Assembly (NCBI RefSeq): GCF_025370255.1
Contig: NZ_JAMTCD010000005.1
Location: 124,001-188,000, forward strand
DNA: 64,000 nucleotides
Source: Shewanella holmiensis
GTDB lineage: Bacteria > Pseudomonadota > Gammaproteobacteria > Enterobacterales > Shewanellaceae
Direction: 5' to 3'
Positions 29,850 to 38,429 of this stretch are shown here, one piece after another. A program made the translations under genes and the position numbers. Within the stretch, counting starts at the first letter, position 1; each line of letters starts with the position of its first letter. The notes under the pieces were generated by a model. It searched no databases. It was not told the DNA's origin and was given only the letters and a program-made list of their open reading frames with translations.

Positions 29850-30163
29850 CTTGAGTTCCCATATTGGTTAAGTTACATAACGTATGGGGTTTGTGTAATT
29901 TATAACTCAAAAGCCCTAAAGGGCTTGATATCACTTGCAAAGGTTAGCTCGCCTATGGTGGTAGCTAACCCTGTATGTTCATGGGTAAGGTAGTGTTAGA
30001 GATACTGGTTGAAGGTATACTAATGAGTGGTAGGTATGACTACAGACTAATAGTATTAACAAACAGACAATCGCAATAACTGAAATCCCCGTCAATCATT
30101 GAGCAGTAGATCGGGTAAACAAGGGCGATAAGATCTCACATCGCTCGACAATTAAACGACCAT
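29850..30163. other. Non-coding gap in the island
   Basis: This 314-base interval lies upstream of the YagK/YfjJ-like gene and downstream of the Q-rich winged-helix gene. No reading frame with a convincing start was found. It contains a perfect 6-bp hairpin (aagccc-taaa-gggctt, 29911-29926) and is otherwise AT-rich. A promoter for the Gp2-like gene must lie here, but I cannot place it. Confidence 0.4.
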
Positions 30164-31678
30164 TTAGTCACAACCGAAGCGCATTTTGTGAACTTTGATT
30201 TCATTGACCTTTACAATATTTGGAGAATTCACCAAATTCCATCCTTGGTAAGCCAAGATCTGATCACCCAGCGCCATGCTATCTTTGACCTTAGCTGAGG
30301 TAGGTAACCATAGTTGCAAGACAAAAGTGGTAAACTCACGCTCCTCTCTACTCTGCTGTTCACTGCTTACATCATCGCCTACCAGAGCTTCAGTTTGCTC
30401 ACTTTTCTTCTCAACCTTTGCAAGCTTTATCGTTCGGGTTGAATGCATAAAATGTCCAGGCAACCACCCAACAAAATTTGGAAATAGCTTATATTCACGA
30501 ACGAATAATCTTAGAAATGGTGCAAACTCAGCAATTTTAAACATCAACTCATCCGTTAGAGCTTTGAGGGCAAAATCAATCAAATGAGCAGTATCGTTAT
30601 CATCGTTCGAATGTAGGCCTTTGGCTGAAATGACTAAACTTTCGGGCATGCACAAACCATATTCCAAGGCCGATCTGATAAACCGTTGTAGTGTTTCATT
30701 CTTCAAAATGTCTTGAGAAGTATCAAGCACCTTCTCATGCGATAACCCTAACAGCACCGTAGATACGCATAGATGGTGAATGTAAACGCGTAGTCTGAGA
30801 TCAAGAAAACCTTCAGCCATTGCTAAATACGACTTGTCATCAAGAACACTAATTTGCAATGGAATCTGCTGCTGTTCCTTTTCTTGCTGCTGCTGTTTCT
30901 TTTCTTGCTGCTGTTCCTTTTCTTGCTGCTGCTGTTTCTTTTCTTGCTGCTGTTTCTTTTGTTGCTGGAACTTACTTTTGAAGCTGATGACCTCCCTTAA
31001 AAAGTTAAATTCCTGCAAATGGTCTTGCTGTACAGGCACGCCAAAATTTACGCAATTTAAGGCTGCACTGCGGAGTTCGAGCTTATACATTGTGGGTAAA
31101 GCCACAAAAAAATCACTGCTTCTAACTTCTTGGGCTACTAAAGCGATAGCACCAGCTTTCACTAAAAATTTCCAATTTTGTTCCAATTGCTTGTCCGATA
31201 AACCCGACCATTTTTTTAAGGTTTCAGTGGAATATCCAATGGCATAGCCAGCCTTATTAGCCAATAACACTAAGCATGCCCATTGCAAGCGAATGCCTTG
31301 CCTAGGCAACTTCAGACTCGTACCAAACAGCACATATCTTAACTCTTCATGGAAGCCACAAGCCGCGAGTGTATCTTGGCTGCGGCGATACCCTTCAATG
31401 GTCAATTGAAAGTGGAAACGTGGGCGCGGCTTATCGGGTGAGGGGCTCACATCAAGGTTTGGGAATTTTGACATATATCCTTCTTGCACTAAATAGTGCA
31501 AGCCAGCTGCGATGGTTCTCTTTGGCATTTTGAACAATTTACTTAAATCCTGTATGTCACCACCAATGAAAAGACCGCCTTGTAAGGTGGACCATTGGAG
31601 CAGCAACAATCTAGTTTCAGGTGGTGCATCCGTCATTGATTCAAGTACGTTCACTATTAAATGTCCTTTATACTCCAT
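30164..31678 (-). CDS. Protein with two winged-helix-like segments and a Q-rich repeat
   Basis: A 504-residue protein not assigned to a named family. Two segments look like winged helices: DIQDLSKLFKMPKRTIAAGL (residues 41-60, with a wing to about 100) and STETLKKWSGLSDKQLEQNW (150-169). Residues 237-271 are almost only Gln, Glu and Lys in a near-perfect 13-residue repeat. The C-terminal 200 residues are helical and unrecognised. Tandem winged helices are typical of Rep_3-type replication initiators, but I see no definite match. It is divergent from the dead-transposase gene, across a palindromic region that either product might bind. Confidence 0.7.
   Translation of the reverse strand: MEYKGHLIVNVLESMTDAPPETRLLLLQWSTLQGGLFIGGDIQDLSKLFKMPKRTIAAGLHYLVQEGYMSKFPNLDVSPSPDKPRPRFHFQLTIEGYRRSQDTLAACGFHEELRYVLFGTSLKLPRQGIRLQWACLVLLANKAGYAIGYSTETLKKWSGLSDKQLEQNWKFLVKAGAIALVAQEVRSSDFFVALPTMYKLELRSAALNCVNFGVPVQQDHLQEFNFLREVISFKSKFQQQKKQQQEKKQQQQEKEQQQEKKQQQQEKEQQQIPLQISVLDDKSYLAMAEGFLDLRLRVYIHHLCVSTVLLGLSHEKVLDTSQDILKNETLQRFIRSALEYGLCMPESLVISAKGLHSNDDNDTAHLIDFALKALTDELMFKIAEFAPFLRLFVREYKLFPNFVGWLPGHFMHSTRTIKLAKVEKKSEQTEALVGDDVSSEQQSREEREFTTFVLQLWLPTSAKVKDSMALGDQILAYQGWNLVNSPNIVKVNEIKVHKMRFGCD
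30866..30970 (-). repeat. Q/E/K-rich coding tandem repeat
   Basis: About 105 bases of repeated ttcttgctgctg-like units (plus strand) encode QQQ, EKK and EKE blocks. The last two units of 39 bases are nearly identical. Such tracts often vary in length by slippage. Confidence 0.8.
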
Positions 31679-31721
31679 AAGTGTTTACCAATAATACACA
31701 TTCCTGCTAAGAAAACCCTAG

Positions 31722-31773
31722 TATAATTGGTCATAAACGATTAATGTTGTTACTTGTAACGTTACAATGTAAT
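31722..31773. promoter_or_regulatory. Divergent promoter region with palindromic operator candidate
   Basis: Positions 31749-31760 (gttacttgtaac) and 31761-31773 (gttacaatgtaat) are two abutting inverted repeats with half-sites GTTAC/GTAAC. A tataat hexamer lies at 31722-31727. The site sits in the 143-base gap between two divergent genes, one encoding a ribbon-helix-helix-like segment and the other winged-helix-like segments. Autoregulation of the pair is a reasonable inference. Confidence 0.55.
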
Positions 31774-31821
31774 GACACAGAAATTTATAATATTTTTAAA
31801 TATGCAGAAACGGAAAATTAG

Positions 31822-33738
31822 ATGACTCTAATGCACGGTGATGTAATAAAGCTTTTCAGTTTTCTGAATTCTGAGACTCCAGACAGTATCAAATGGATCA
31901 GAGATTATCTGTATACGAAAGGGTTCTATATTCCATATAAATATCTCGACACCAATACCATCGTCCGTTCACTCGCAGATCAAATGGTACAGCGAGGCTA
32001 CACATTAGAATCAACAACAGTCATTGCAAAAACGATGGGGGGGGCCTGGAGAACAAAAAAATGTAGAAAGAATTCGAAGGGTAAAGTCTCCTTCACTGTG
32101 ACAATCGACAGTGCTACTTTTAATCAATTGGAAAAAATCAGTAAAAACAGTAAAAAATCTGAATTAATCTCGGAAATGATACAGAAATGGGACCCGTCAT
32201 TTATTAAGAATGAATTAGTCAAAACAAGTAGTAAGAAGCAAAAAACCAATAGAACAATAGAGGATAAAGACATTTTTTTTCCAAAAGATCTAGCTCCTCA
32301 AGAAAAGCAGGCCTCAATCAAGAAACAAGCCCAACAAAGCAGGGCCAAGCCAGCTGGTGAGAATGTCATTGACTTCGAACATGAAAAAAAATCGAGAGAG
32401 AAAGGTTTAAAAAATGACCATGGAATCAAAAATAAATTTTCTGCTTCAGACATTATCGACGGGCACGAAGATTTAGATCAGCAAGCCAAAGACAAAATAG
32501 AGGAAAGCACTCCTACAGATCACGAACACCTCACTGCTAACCCAACGGCTACAATAAATACAATTAGTCAAATAAACAAAGAGTTGCTGTCAAACAAAAC
32601 CAAGCAAGGTGAGTTAATAGAAACAGAAGTCTTAAATGAGCACAAAGACACTATTAAATGCGACAGAGCATTATCTCTGCCATCGATGAAGCAAAGTGAA
32701 ACGACTCTTTCGGCTGAAGACCACAAGCTTATAGGCAATAGTGAGCAAAGTAACACGATTAAAAATTCGCCTGCACATGACCGTGTCGCCCATCCAAACA
32801 ACATAACTGATACCGCTACTGTCAAGGAACAAATCCCAATATCAAACAACATGCCTGAAGGGGAAGAACCTCATTCATCAGTCATTAAAGACCAACCCAG
32901 AGCTAACCGTAGTGTACCAATAGTTAAATCCGTTAATAAGGCAGGTACCGTTTACGCTATTTATAGCAAATTACCCCTTGAGATCAAAAATAGACGAAAA
33001 CGCGAATTAAACTCAATATATCCAGTGATTTGGGTCATTCAAAATCATCATGAAACACAAGAAAAAAATCTCATTGTGAGTACAGTTTGCGCGCTAAATG
33101 AGGCTGGTAGCATTGAATTAGTAGATTTATATCTATCTGATAATATTGAAAATAATCATAGTTTGGCACACATACTGAACGACTTTAAAAAACGTGGAGT
33201 TAAAGAGATCCTAACTATCTGTTCAGATACTAGCCATAAGGATTCTATAGCTGCGCTGAAAACCCTATATCCACAAACAGAGCTACAACTATGTATCTTA
33301 GGAAAAATTAGAAACTCGACTGAATCGGTACTAATCGAAGACCAAAAAAACTTTAATGATGATTTACAAAAAATCCAGATGGCACAGAGCATAACTGAAG
33401 CAGAATTAGTGTTATCTGAAGTTGGGGTTATTTGGGGAGACAAATATCCCGATGTGATAAATTCTTGGTACAAAGAATGGGAATATTTTGCTAAATACTT
33501 CACGTATCCTGTAGCTATACGTGAAACTATTTACACAATGAATGCAGTTGCACTAATGAAAAAACTCATCAAAAATACGAGTGAGTTTAACAAAAATGAG
33601 TCCGCACAAAGCTTAACCACTCGACTTTACGAAAACATATTTACCGAGATAGAACGCTGGGGGGCTCCATTTGTAATGTTGGACTACTTTAAGCCACTTT
33701 TGCACCATCACTTCGAAGAGCGCCTAAAGAGCAACTAA
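31822..33738 (+). CDS. Ribbon-helix-helix protein with inactivated IS256-type transposase domain
   Basis: A 638-residue protein in four parts. Residues 1-85 are an unrecognised N-terminal domain. Residues 88-123 (KVSFTVTIDSATFNQLEKIS and a following helix) look like a ribbon-helix-helix. Residues 125-370 are a long polar linker. Residues 395-625 match the catalytic half of IS256/Mutator transposases: IYPVIWVIQ, ILNDFKKRGVKEILTICSD, YPQTELQLCILGKIRNS, KYPDVINSWYKEWEYFAKYF, IYTMNA. Of the usual three acids only D469 remains; the first position is I406 and the third A577. It is probably a domesticated, non-transposing DNA-binding protein. There are no IS ends around it. Confidence 0.75.
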   Translation: MTLMHGDVIKLFSFLNSETPDSIKWIRDYLYTKGFYIPYKYLDTNTIVRSLADQMVQRGYTLESTTVIAKTMGGAWRTKKCRKNSKGKVSFTVTIDSATFNQLEKISKNSKKSELISEMIQKWDPSFIKNELVKTSSKKQKTNRTIEDKDIFFPKDLAPQEKQASIKKQAQQSRAKPAGENVIDFEHEKKSREKGLKNDHGIKNKFSASDIIDGHEDLDQQAKDKIEESTPTDHEHLTANPTATINTISQINKELLSNKTKQGELIETEVLNEHKDTIKCDRALSLPSMKQSETTLSAEDHKLIGNSEQSNTIKNSPAHDRVAHPNNITDTATVKEQIPISNNMPEGEEPHSSVIKDQPRANRSVPIVKSVNKAGTVYAIYSKLPLEIKNRRKRELNSIYPVIWVIQNHHETQEKNLIVSTVCALNEAGSIELVDLYLSDNIENNHSLAHILNDFKKRGVKEILTICSDTSHKDSIAALKTLYPQTELQLCILGKIRNSTESVLIEDQKNFNDDLQKIQMAQSITEAELVLSEVGVIWGDKYPDVINSWYKEWEYFAKYFTYPVAIRETIYTMNAVALMKKLIKNTSEFNKNESAQSLTTRLYENIFTEIERWGAPFVMLDYFKPLLHHHFEERLKSN

Positions 33739-33797
33739 AAGGCCTTACCTGAACAAACTGACACATTCTGTTGAAGTGTCCTCTATAGAATTCCAAC

Positions 33798-33818
33798 TGG
33801 TGGGTATATCGGTGGGTA
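33798..33818. repeat. TGGTGGGT motifs near attR, likely integrase arm sites (right)
   Basis: tggtgggta (33798-33806) and cggtgggta (33810-33818) form a tandem pair 74 bases inside the right direct repeat. They match the motif cluster between attL and the integrase. Confidence 0.6.
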
Positions 33819-33891
33819 TCAATGCGAATTACCACAAAGTAAAATATGTTAGCTATTGTTAAATAATAATTTTATTACAAATGAAAATATT

Positions 33892-33912
33892 CAGATCCAG
33901 AACGTGGAATAA
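33892..33912 (+). other. attR: displaced yicC 3' end
   Basis: The bases from cagatccag to the taa read CAG ATC CAG AAC GTG GAA TAA, that is Q-I-Q-N-V-E-stop, identical in protein to the current yicC end at 7772-7792 with synonymous changes only. This is presumably the native chromosomal end pushed aside by insertion. The rpoH terminator follows. Confidence 0.85.
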
Positions 33913-33938
33913 GATTTGAGTTTTAAAACAATAAATAC

Positions 33939-33966
33939 AAAAAAACCTGCCGTGGCAGGTTTTTTG
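33939..33966. terminator. Terminator downstream of rpoH
   Basis: A 7-bp stem (acctgcc / ggcaggt) with a 2-base loop, flanked by A- and T-runs, so it can act in both directions. It lies just past the rpoH stop and probably also served the native yicC unit. Confidence 0.85.
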
Positions 33967-33982
33967 TTGAACATTATAAATG

Positions 33983-34843
33983 TTAGATATCCATGCAGCT
34001 TTTAAGCTTATTCATGGCATTTTTTTCTAACTGTCTAATGCGCTCTGCTGAAACCTGGTAAGTATCGGCAAGCTCTTGTAGCGTCACTTTATCATCGTCT
34101 AACCAACGCGAGCGCAAAATGTGCTGGCTGCGTTCATCTAAGGTTTTAATGGCTGATAATAATCGATTCTGTGAATCCGACTCCCAGTTGTCATCTTCAA
34201 TGTTTTGAGCGACGTCTGATGAATGATCTTCCAAATACAAAGCTGGGGCAAAATCGGTTGCGTCATCATCACTGTCATTGGTTAAATCAAATGCAGGATC
34301 TTGAGCCGCCATGCGTGACTCCATTTCGGTCACATCGGACTTAGACACACCTAAGTTTTCAGCTACCATTGCTACTTCTTCTTCGCTAAACCAGCCTAAA
34401 CGATTTTTAGATTTACGAATATTAAAGAATAGTTTTCTTTGCGCTTTGGTAGTGGCGACTTTCACGATACGCCAGTTTTTTAAGACATATTCATGAATTT
34501 CAGCTTTAATCCAATGAACAGCAAATGACACAAGACGAACGCCAACATCGGGATCAAAACGTTTTACCGCTTTCATCAAACCAACATTGCCTTCTTGAAT
34601 TAAATCCGCTTGTGGTAGCCCATAACCTGAATAGCCTTTGGCTATGTGAGCTACAAAGCGTAAATGCGACATAATAAGTTGTTTAGCCGCTTGAAGATCG
34701 CCGGTTTCTTGTAAACGCTTGGCAAGATCAAACTCAGTCTTAGCATCTAACATTTCAATTTTAGATACTGACCGAATATAAGCTTCTATGCTGCCACTGC
34801 TTTGTGGTAACGCTAGCGCCATTGATTGCGTTTGATAAGTCAT
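33983..34843 (-). CDS. rpoH: Heat-shock sigma factor RpoH (sigma-32)
   Basis: A 286-residue alternative sigma factor that directs RNA polymerase to heat-shock promoters. It shows region 2 with [19 protein letters not shown] near residue 80, the RpoH-specific box [12 protein letters not shown] near 135, and region 4 with [21 protein letters not shown] near 255. The position downstream of ftsY-ftsE-ftsX is the conserved gammaproteobacterial order. A 278-base gap upstream probably holds its own promoters. The start is preceded by taggaga. Confidence 0.97.
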   Translation of the reverse strand: MTYQTQSMALALPQSSGSIEAYIRSVSKIEMLDAKTEFDLAKRLQETGDLQAAKQLIMSHLRFVAHIAKGYSGYGLPQADLIQEGNVGLMKAVKRFDPDVGVRLVSFAVHWIKAEIHEYVLKNWRIVKVATTKAQRKLFFNIRKSKNRLGWFSEEEVAMVAENLGVSKSDVTEMESRMAAQDPAFDLTNDSDDDATDFAPALYLEDHSSDVAQNIEDDNWESDSQNRLLSAIKTLDERSQHILRSRWLDDDKVTLQELADTYQVSAERIRQLEKNAMNKLKSCMDI

Positions 34844-35121
34844 TCGCTCTCCTACTACTTATTCTTTGGATAAAACATGCTATAAAATCTTGTAATTCAA
34901 TGAAATAAGTTAAAAAACTTACAAGATACTAGCTAATGAACCTATGGTATCTAAGACATCTTATGTCAAAAATAGTTCATTCGAGACGTTATTTAACCCG
35001 TTAATGCAGTACTTTGCAAGTAAACAAAGTTTCATATGCTTATTATAGCCCGATTAACGCTATCGGTTATTCCTATTGAGATATCTAAACGTTTGAGTTT
35101 GTTCAAAACACATTTAGCATG

Positions 35122-36087
35122 TTATGAAGGCTCGATTTTACGCAAGTGTTGACGTACAGACAGATACGACCCTAACCAGCCTAAAAATGACGCGAGTAAG
35201 ACGAGCTGCCCCAACTCTGCAAAGGTCAACGACTCTAAACTTAGCTGGCTGCCATATAAACCCATCAAATCAGCCAACGCGCCATCTAAATACCACACAA
35301 GTAAATTGATAATCAGCCAAGCCAATAAACCGCCGATAACGCCATACCAAATACCAGTATAAAGAAAAGGTCGTTGAATGAAGGCTTCGGTCGCCCCCAC
35401 TAATTTCATGATTTCAATTTCTGTTCTACGATTCATAATAGCCAAGCGAATCGTATTACCAATGACCAAGACCACGGCTAGAACCAATAAAGCCGCGATG
35501 GCTAGGACAGTTTTTTCTAGCAAGCGAACCAGCGCCTGTAAACGCTCAAGCCATTCTATGTCTAAACGACCAAAGCTCACTTCAGGTTCGCGTTCCAATT
35601 TACGAAGGAGCTCACGTGCACCTGTGGGACTTGAATACTTTAACGAGGGGGTCACGCTGACGACTGCTGGCAGCGGGTTTTCATCTAAATAAGATAATGC
35701 TTCACCAAATCCTGATAAGCGCTGAAACTCTTCCAGTGCTTGTTCTCGACTAATGTAATCAACTGAGGCGACTTCACGGAATGATTTTATCCGTGAAATT
35801 AAACTTTGAATCGACTGCTCGCTTCGTCCTTCATTAATGAATAACGATATTTCGGCAGCACTGTTCCAAGATTGAGTGATATTTTCAGCATTTTTAACCA
35901 GCACTTGTAGTGCAGCAGGTAAGCTTAAGCTTACCCCTAACACAGCCATGGTCATAATCGATGAGACTGGGTTGCGCCATAATTCACCAATACTAGACAT
36001 ACCTTGCTGCACGTGGCGAATAAAAAACATCACAATTCGACCTGAAATTGGCAGCTTACTTTGGGTTATATCATTTTGCTTGGCCAT
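35122..36087 (-). CDS. ftsX: Cell division protein FtsX
   Basis: The membrane partner of FtsE, which couples the division ring to periplasmic amidase activation. The 321-residue protein has an N-terminal cytoplasmic arm, a first membrane segment near residues 42-62, a periplasmic loop containing AEISLFINEGRSEQ and DYISREQALEEF, and three C-terminal membrane segments (LAIAALLVLAVVLVIGNTI, GVIGGLLAWLIINLL, QLVLLASFLGWLGSYL). The start codon overlaps the ftsE stop by one base. Confidence 0.95.
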   Translation of the reverse strand: MAKQNDITQSKLPISGRIVMFFIRHVQQGMSSIGELWRNPVSSIMTMAVLGVSLSLPAALQVLVKNAENITQSWNSAAEISLFINEGRSEQSIQSLISRIKSFREVASVDYISREQALEEFQRLSGFGEALSYLDENPLPAVVSVTPSLKYSSPTGARELLRKLEREPEVSFGRLDIEWLERLQALVRLLEKTVLAIAALLVLAVVLVIGNTIRLAIMNRRTEIEIMKLVGATEAFIQRPFLYTGIWYGVIGGLLAWLIINLLVWYLDGALADLMGLYGSQLSLESLTFAELGQLVLLASFLGWLGSYLSVRQHLRKIEPS

Positions 36088-36773
36088 TAAGCACCACCCA
36101 CTCGACTCGTGTGCTGCTCACCACCAATCATTTGTCCTTGTTTTAACGTAAATGTGCGGTATTTCATCCGTGCGATTAAGCCTAGGTCATGGGTGGCGAT
36201 TAGTACACTGGTACCCGCATCGTGAAAAGTTTCGAATAACCGTAAAATATCCATAGAAAGTTTAGGGTCCAAGTTACCCGTCGGTTCATCCGCTAGCAAA
36301 ATAGGCGGCTTATTCACAATCGCTCTGGCAATACCCACACGTTGCTGCTCACCACCGGACAACATTATAGGATTATGGCGCTCTTTGCCGTATAGCCCGA
36401 CCATATCTAAAGCACCAGCAACCCTTTTTTTAATTTCACCATGGGAGAAACCTTCAATAACTAGAGGTAACGCCACATTATCAAATACGGTTTTTTCCAG
36501 TAACAAATGATGGTTTTGGAAAATCATTCCAATATTACGGCGTAAATAAGGGACATGTTTAGGACTAACATTGGCGATATCATGCCCGTTGATTGATACT
36601 CTGCCTGCGGATGCTCGCTCAATAACAGTGATCAACTTAAGCAGCGTACTTTTACCTGCGCCTGAATGACCGGTTAAAAAAGCCATCTCACCTTGTCGTA
36701 GGTGAAAATTAACATCCAGCAAGGCTTTTTGCCCGCCTGGATAGACTTTACTTACCTGCTCAAATTGGATCAT
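36087..36773 (-). CDS. ftsE: Cell division ATP-binding protein FtsE
   Basis: The ABC ATPase of the FtsEX division complex, 228 residues. It shows Walker A GHSGAGKST near residue 35, the signature LSGGEQQRVGIARA near 138, Walker B ILLADEPTGNLDP near 159 and the switch histidine in ATHD. It is three bases downstream of ftsY and overlaps ftsX, so the three genes form one transcription unit. Confidence 0.97.
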   Translation of the reverse strand: MIQFEQVSKVYPGGQKALLDVNFHLRQGEMAFLTGHSGAGKSTLLKLITVIERASAGRVSINGHDIANVSPKHVPYLRRNIGMIFQNHHLLLEKTVFDNVALPLVIEGFSHGEIKKRVAGALDMVGLYGKERHNPIMLSGGEQQRVGIARAIVNKPPILLADEPTGNLDPKLSMDILRLFETFHDAGTSVLIATHDLGLIARMKYRTFTLKQGQMIGGEQHTSRVGGA

Positions 36774-36776
36774 GTG

Positions 36777-38429
36777 TTATTTTTCTGCCTTTTCTTGACT
36801 AAATAATGCCTCGATAAAATCATTGGCATTAAAAGTACGTAAATCATCAATTTGTTCGCCAACACCAATATGACGAATTGGAATATTAAATTTATCTGCA
36901 ATCGCGAAAATAATACCGCCTTTAGCAGTACCATCAAGCTTACTTAATGTTATGCCGGTTACACCAACCGCTTCCTGGAAAAGTTGCGCTTGGCTAATGG
37001 CATTTTGGCCGGTGCTGGCATCAAGGGTGAGCATGACTTCATGTGGTGTATTAATGTCGAGTTTTTTCATCACTCGAACCACTTTCTTCAACTCTTCCAT
37101 TAAATGGCCTTTGTTCTGTAAGCGCCCCGCGGTATCGGCGATTAATACATCAACCTTACGCGCTTTAGCGGCTTGCAAAGCATCAAAAAGCACCGATGCG
37201 CTATCTGCACCAGTATGCTGAGCCACTACGGGAATATTATTTCGTTGCCCCCACACTTGTAACTGCTCAACTGCTGCAGCACGGAAAGTATCACCCGCGG
37301 CTAACATGACAGATCTACCTTGATTTTGGTACTGTTTTGCTAATTTTCCTATGGTGGTGGTTTTACCAACACCATTAACGCCCACCATTAATATTACAAA
37401 AGGGCCATCGGCATTATCTGGGACCAAGGGGATAGCTACAGGCTCTAACATCTTGTGCATTTCATCGCGCATAAGCTCATAAAGTGCTTCAGCATTTTTC
37501 AGCTGTTTGCGTGATGCTTGTTCCGTTAGGCTATTAATTAATTTAGTCGTGGTTTCAACACCTACGTCAGCGATTAACAATTGTTCTTCAAGCTCTTCAA
37601 ATAAGTCATCATCGATTTTCTTGCCACGGAATAATCCGATAAAGCCTGAACCAATGTTTTCGCTTGTACGCATTAAACCGCGCTTTAAACGAGCGAACAT
37701 GCCTTCTTTTTTCGGCTTTTCCTGCGGCTCAGGTTCAATCTGACTAACCACGCCTTGAGCGTTATCTTCTGCGGCTTGCGCTTCTGCAGCAATACGGGCA
37801 GCTTCCGCGACCTGTGCCTCTGCTGCAACACGAGCAGCTTCCGCGGCCTGTGCCTCAGCAGCAATACGAGCATCTTCTGCGGTTTGTGCCTCAGCAGCAA
37901 TACGAGCATCTTCTGCGGCTTGCGCCTCAGCAGCAATACGGGCATCTTCTGCAGCCTGTGCCTCAGCAGCAATACGGGCATCTTCTGCAGCCTGTGCCTC
38001 AGCAGCAATACGAGCAGCTTCTGCGGCTTGTGCTTCAGCAGCAATACGGGCAGCTTCCGCGGCTTGTGCCTCTGCTGCAATACGAGCATCTTCTGCGGCT
38101 TGCGCCTCTGCAGCAATACGAGCAGCTTCTGCGGCCTGTGCCTCTGCAGCAATACGAGCAGCTTCTGCGGCCTGTGCCTCAGCAGCAATACGCGTATCTT
38201 CTGCGGCCTGTGCCTCAGCAGCAATACGCGTATCTTCTGCGGCTTGCGCCTCTGCAGCAATACGGGCATCTTCTGCAGCCTGTGCCTCAGCAGCAATACG
38301 GGCATCTTCTGCACTCGTATCAGATGGCGCCTCATGGGTTACATCTTGAGTTGTTTCTTTCGAAACCTGTTCAACTTCTTGCTCACTCTTATCTTTACGG
38401 AACCAAGAGAAAAAACCTTTCTTTGCCAT
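36777..38429 (-). CDS. ftsY: Signal recognition particle receptor FtsY with expanded N-terminal repeats
   Basis: The SRP receptor GTPase, which delivers ribosomes making membrane proteins to the translocon; 550 residues. Residues 1-40 are a basic amphipathic start (KKGFFSWFRKDK). Residues 41-220 are fifteen 12-residue tandem repeats of the form EDARIAAEAQAA. Residues 245-550 are the NG domain with GVNGVGKTTTIGKLA, GDTFRAAAVEQL, IADTAGRLQNKG and LSKLDGTAKGG. The acidic A domain of FtsY varies between species, but this repeat array is unusually regular. The GTPase core is intact. Confidence 0.96.
   Translation of the reverse strand: MAKKGFFSWFRKDKSEQEVEQVSKETTQDVTHEAPSDTSAEDARIAAEAQAAEDARIAAEAQAAEDTRIAAEAQAAEDTRIAAEAQAAEAARIAAEAQAAEAARIAAEAQAAEDARIAAEAQAAEAARIAAEAQAAEAARIAAEAQAAEDARIAAEAQAAEDARIAAEAQAAEDARIAAEAQTAEDARIAAEAQAAEAARVAAEAQVAEAARIAAEAQAAEDNAQGVVSQIEPEPQEKPKKEGMFARLKRGLMRTSENIGSGFIGLFRGKKIDDDLFEELEEQLLIADVGVETTTKLINSLTEQASRKQLKNAEALYELMRDEMHKMLEPVAIPLVPDNADGPFVILMVGVNGVGKTTTIGKLAKQYQNQGRSVMLAAGDTFRAAAVEQLQVWGQRNNIPVVAQHTGADSASVLFDALQAAKARKVDVLIADTAGRLQNKGHLMEELKKVVRVMKKLDINTPHEVMLTLDASTGQNAISQAQLFQEAVGVTGITLSKLDGTAKGGIIFAIADKFNIPIRHIGVGEQIDDLRTFNANDFIEALFSQEKAEK
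37770..38309 (-). repeat. Fifteen 36-bp tandem repeats in ftsY
   Basis: Fifteen in-frame 36-base units, differing mainly by synonymous changes and by EDAR/EAAR/EDTR variants. All repeats keep the frame. The array also opens long spurious frames on both strands. Copy number is likely to differ between strains. Confidence 0.92.

Larger units (their letters stand above)
7772..33912. mobile_element. Integrated genomic island at yicC
   Basis: About 26 kb bounded by imperfect 21-bp direct repeats, with a P4-type integrase just inside the left end and accessory genes throughout: a type I restriction cassette, an ImmA/PIN pair, AlpA, RadC, a second recombinase and an IS fragment. Core genes resume at rpoH. 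No conjugation (tra/mob) genes are visible, so it resembles a mobilisable or satellite-type island rather than a self-transmissible one. Islands at the yicC 3' end are known in Vibrio and relatives, for example those mobilised by SXT/R391-type elements, but no gene content specific to that group was recognised. Confidence 0.88.

Noticed and set aside
30834-31247. Cysteine- and serine-rich plus-strand frame (137 codons)
   Set aside because: It is the antisense shadow of the Q/E/K repeat; CTG/CTT-rich antisense reads as Cys, Ser and Phe runs. No ribosome site or homology is seen.
31771-31782. aatgacacagaa upstream of the dead-transposase gene, identical to 12 bases of the IS256 fragment end at 12815-12826
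   Set aside because: It is in the wrong orientation to be the upstream terminal repeat of that gene, and the match does not extend to the element tip. Chance or a distant relic cannot be told apart.
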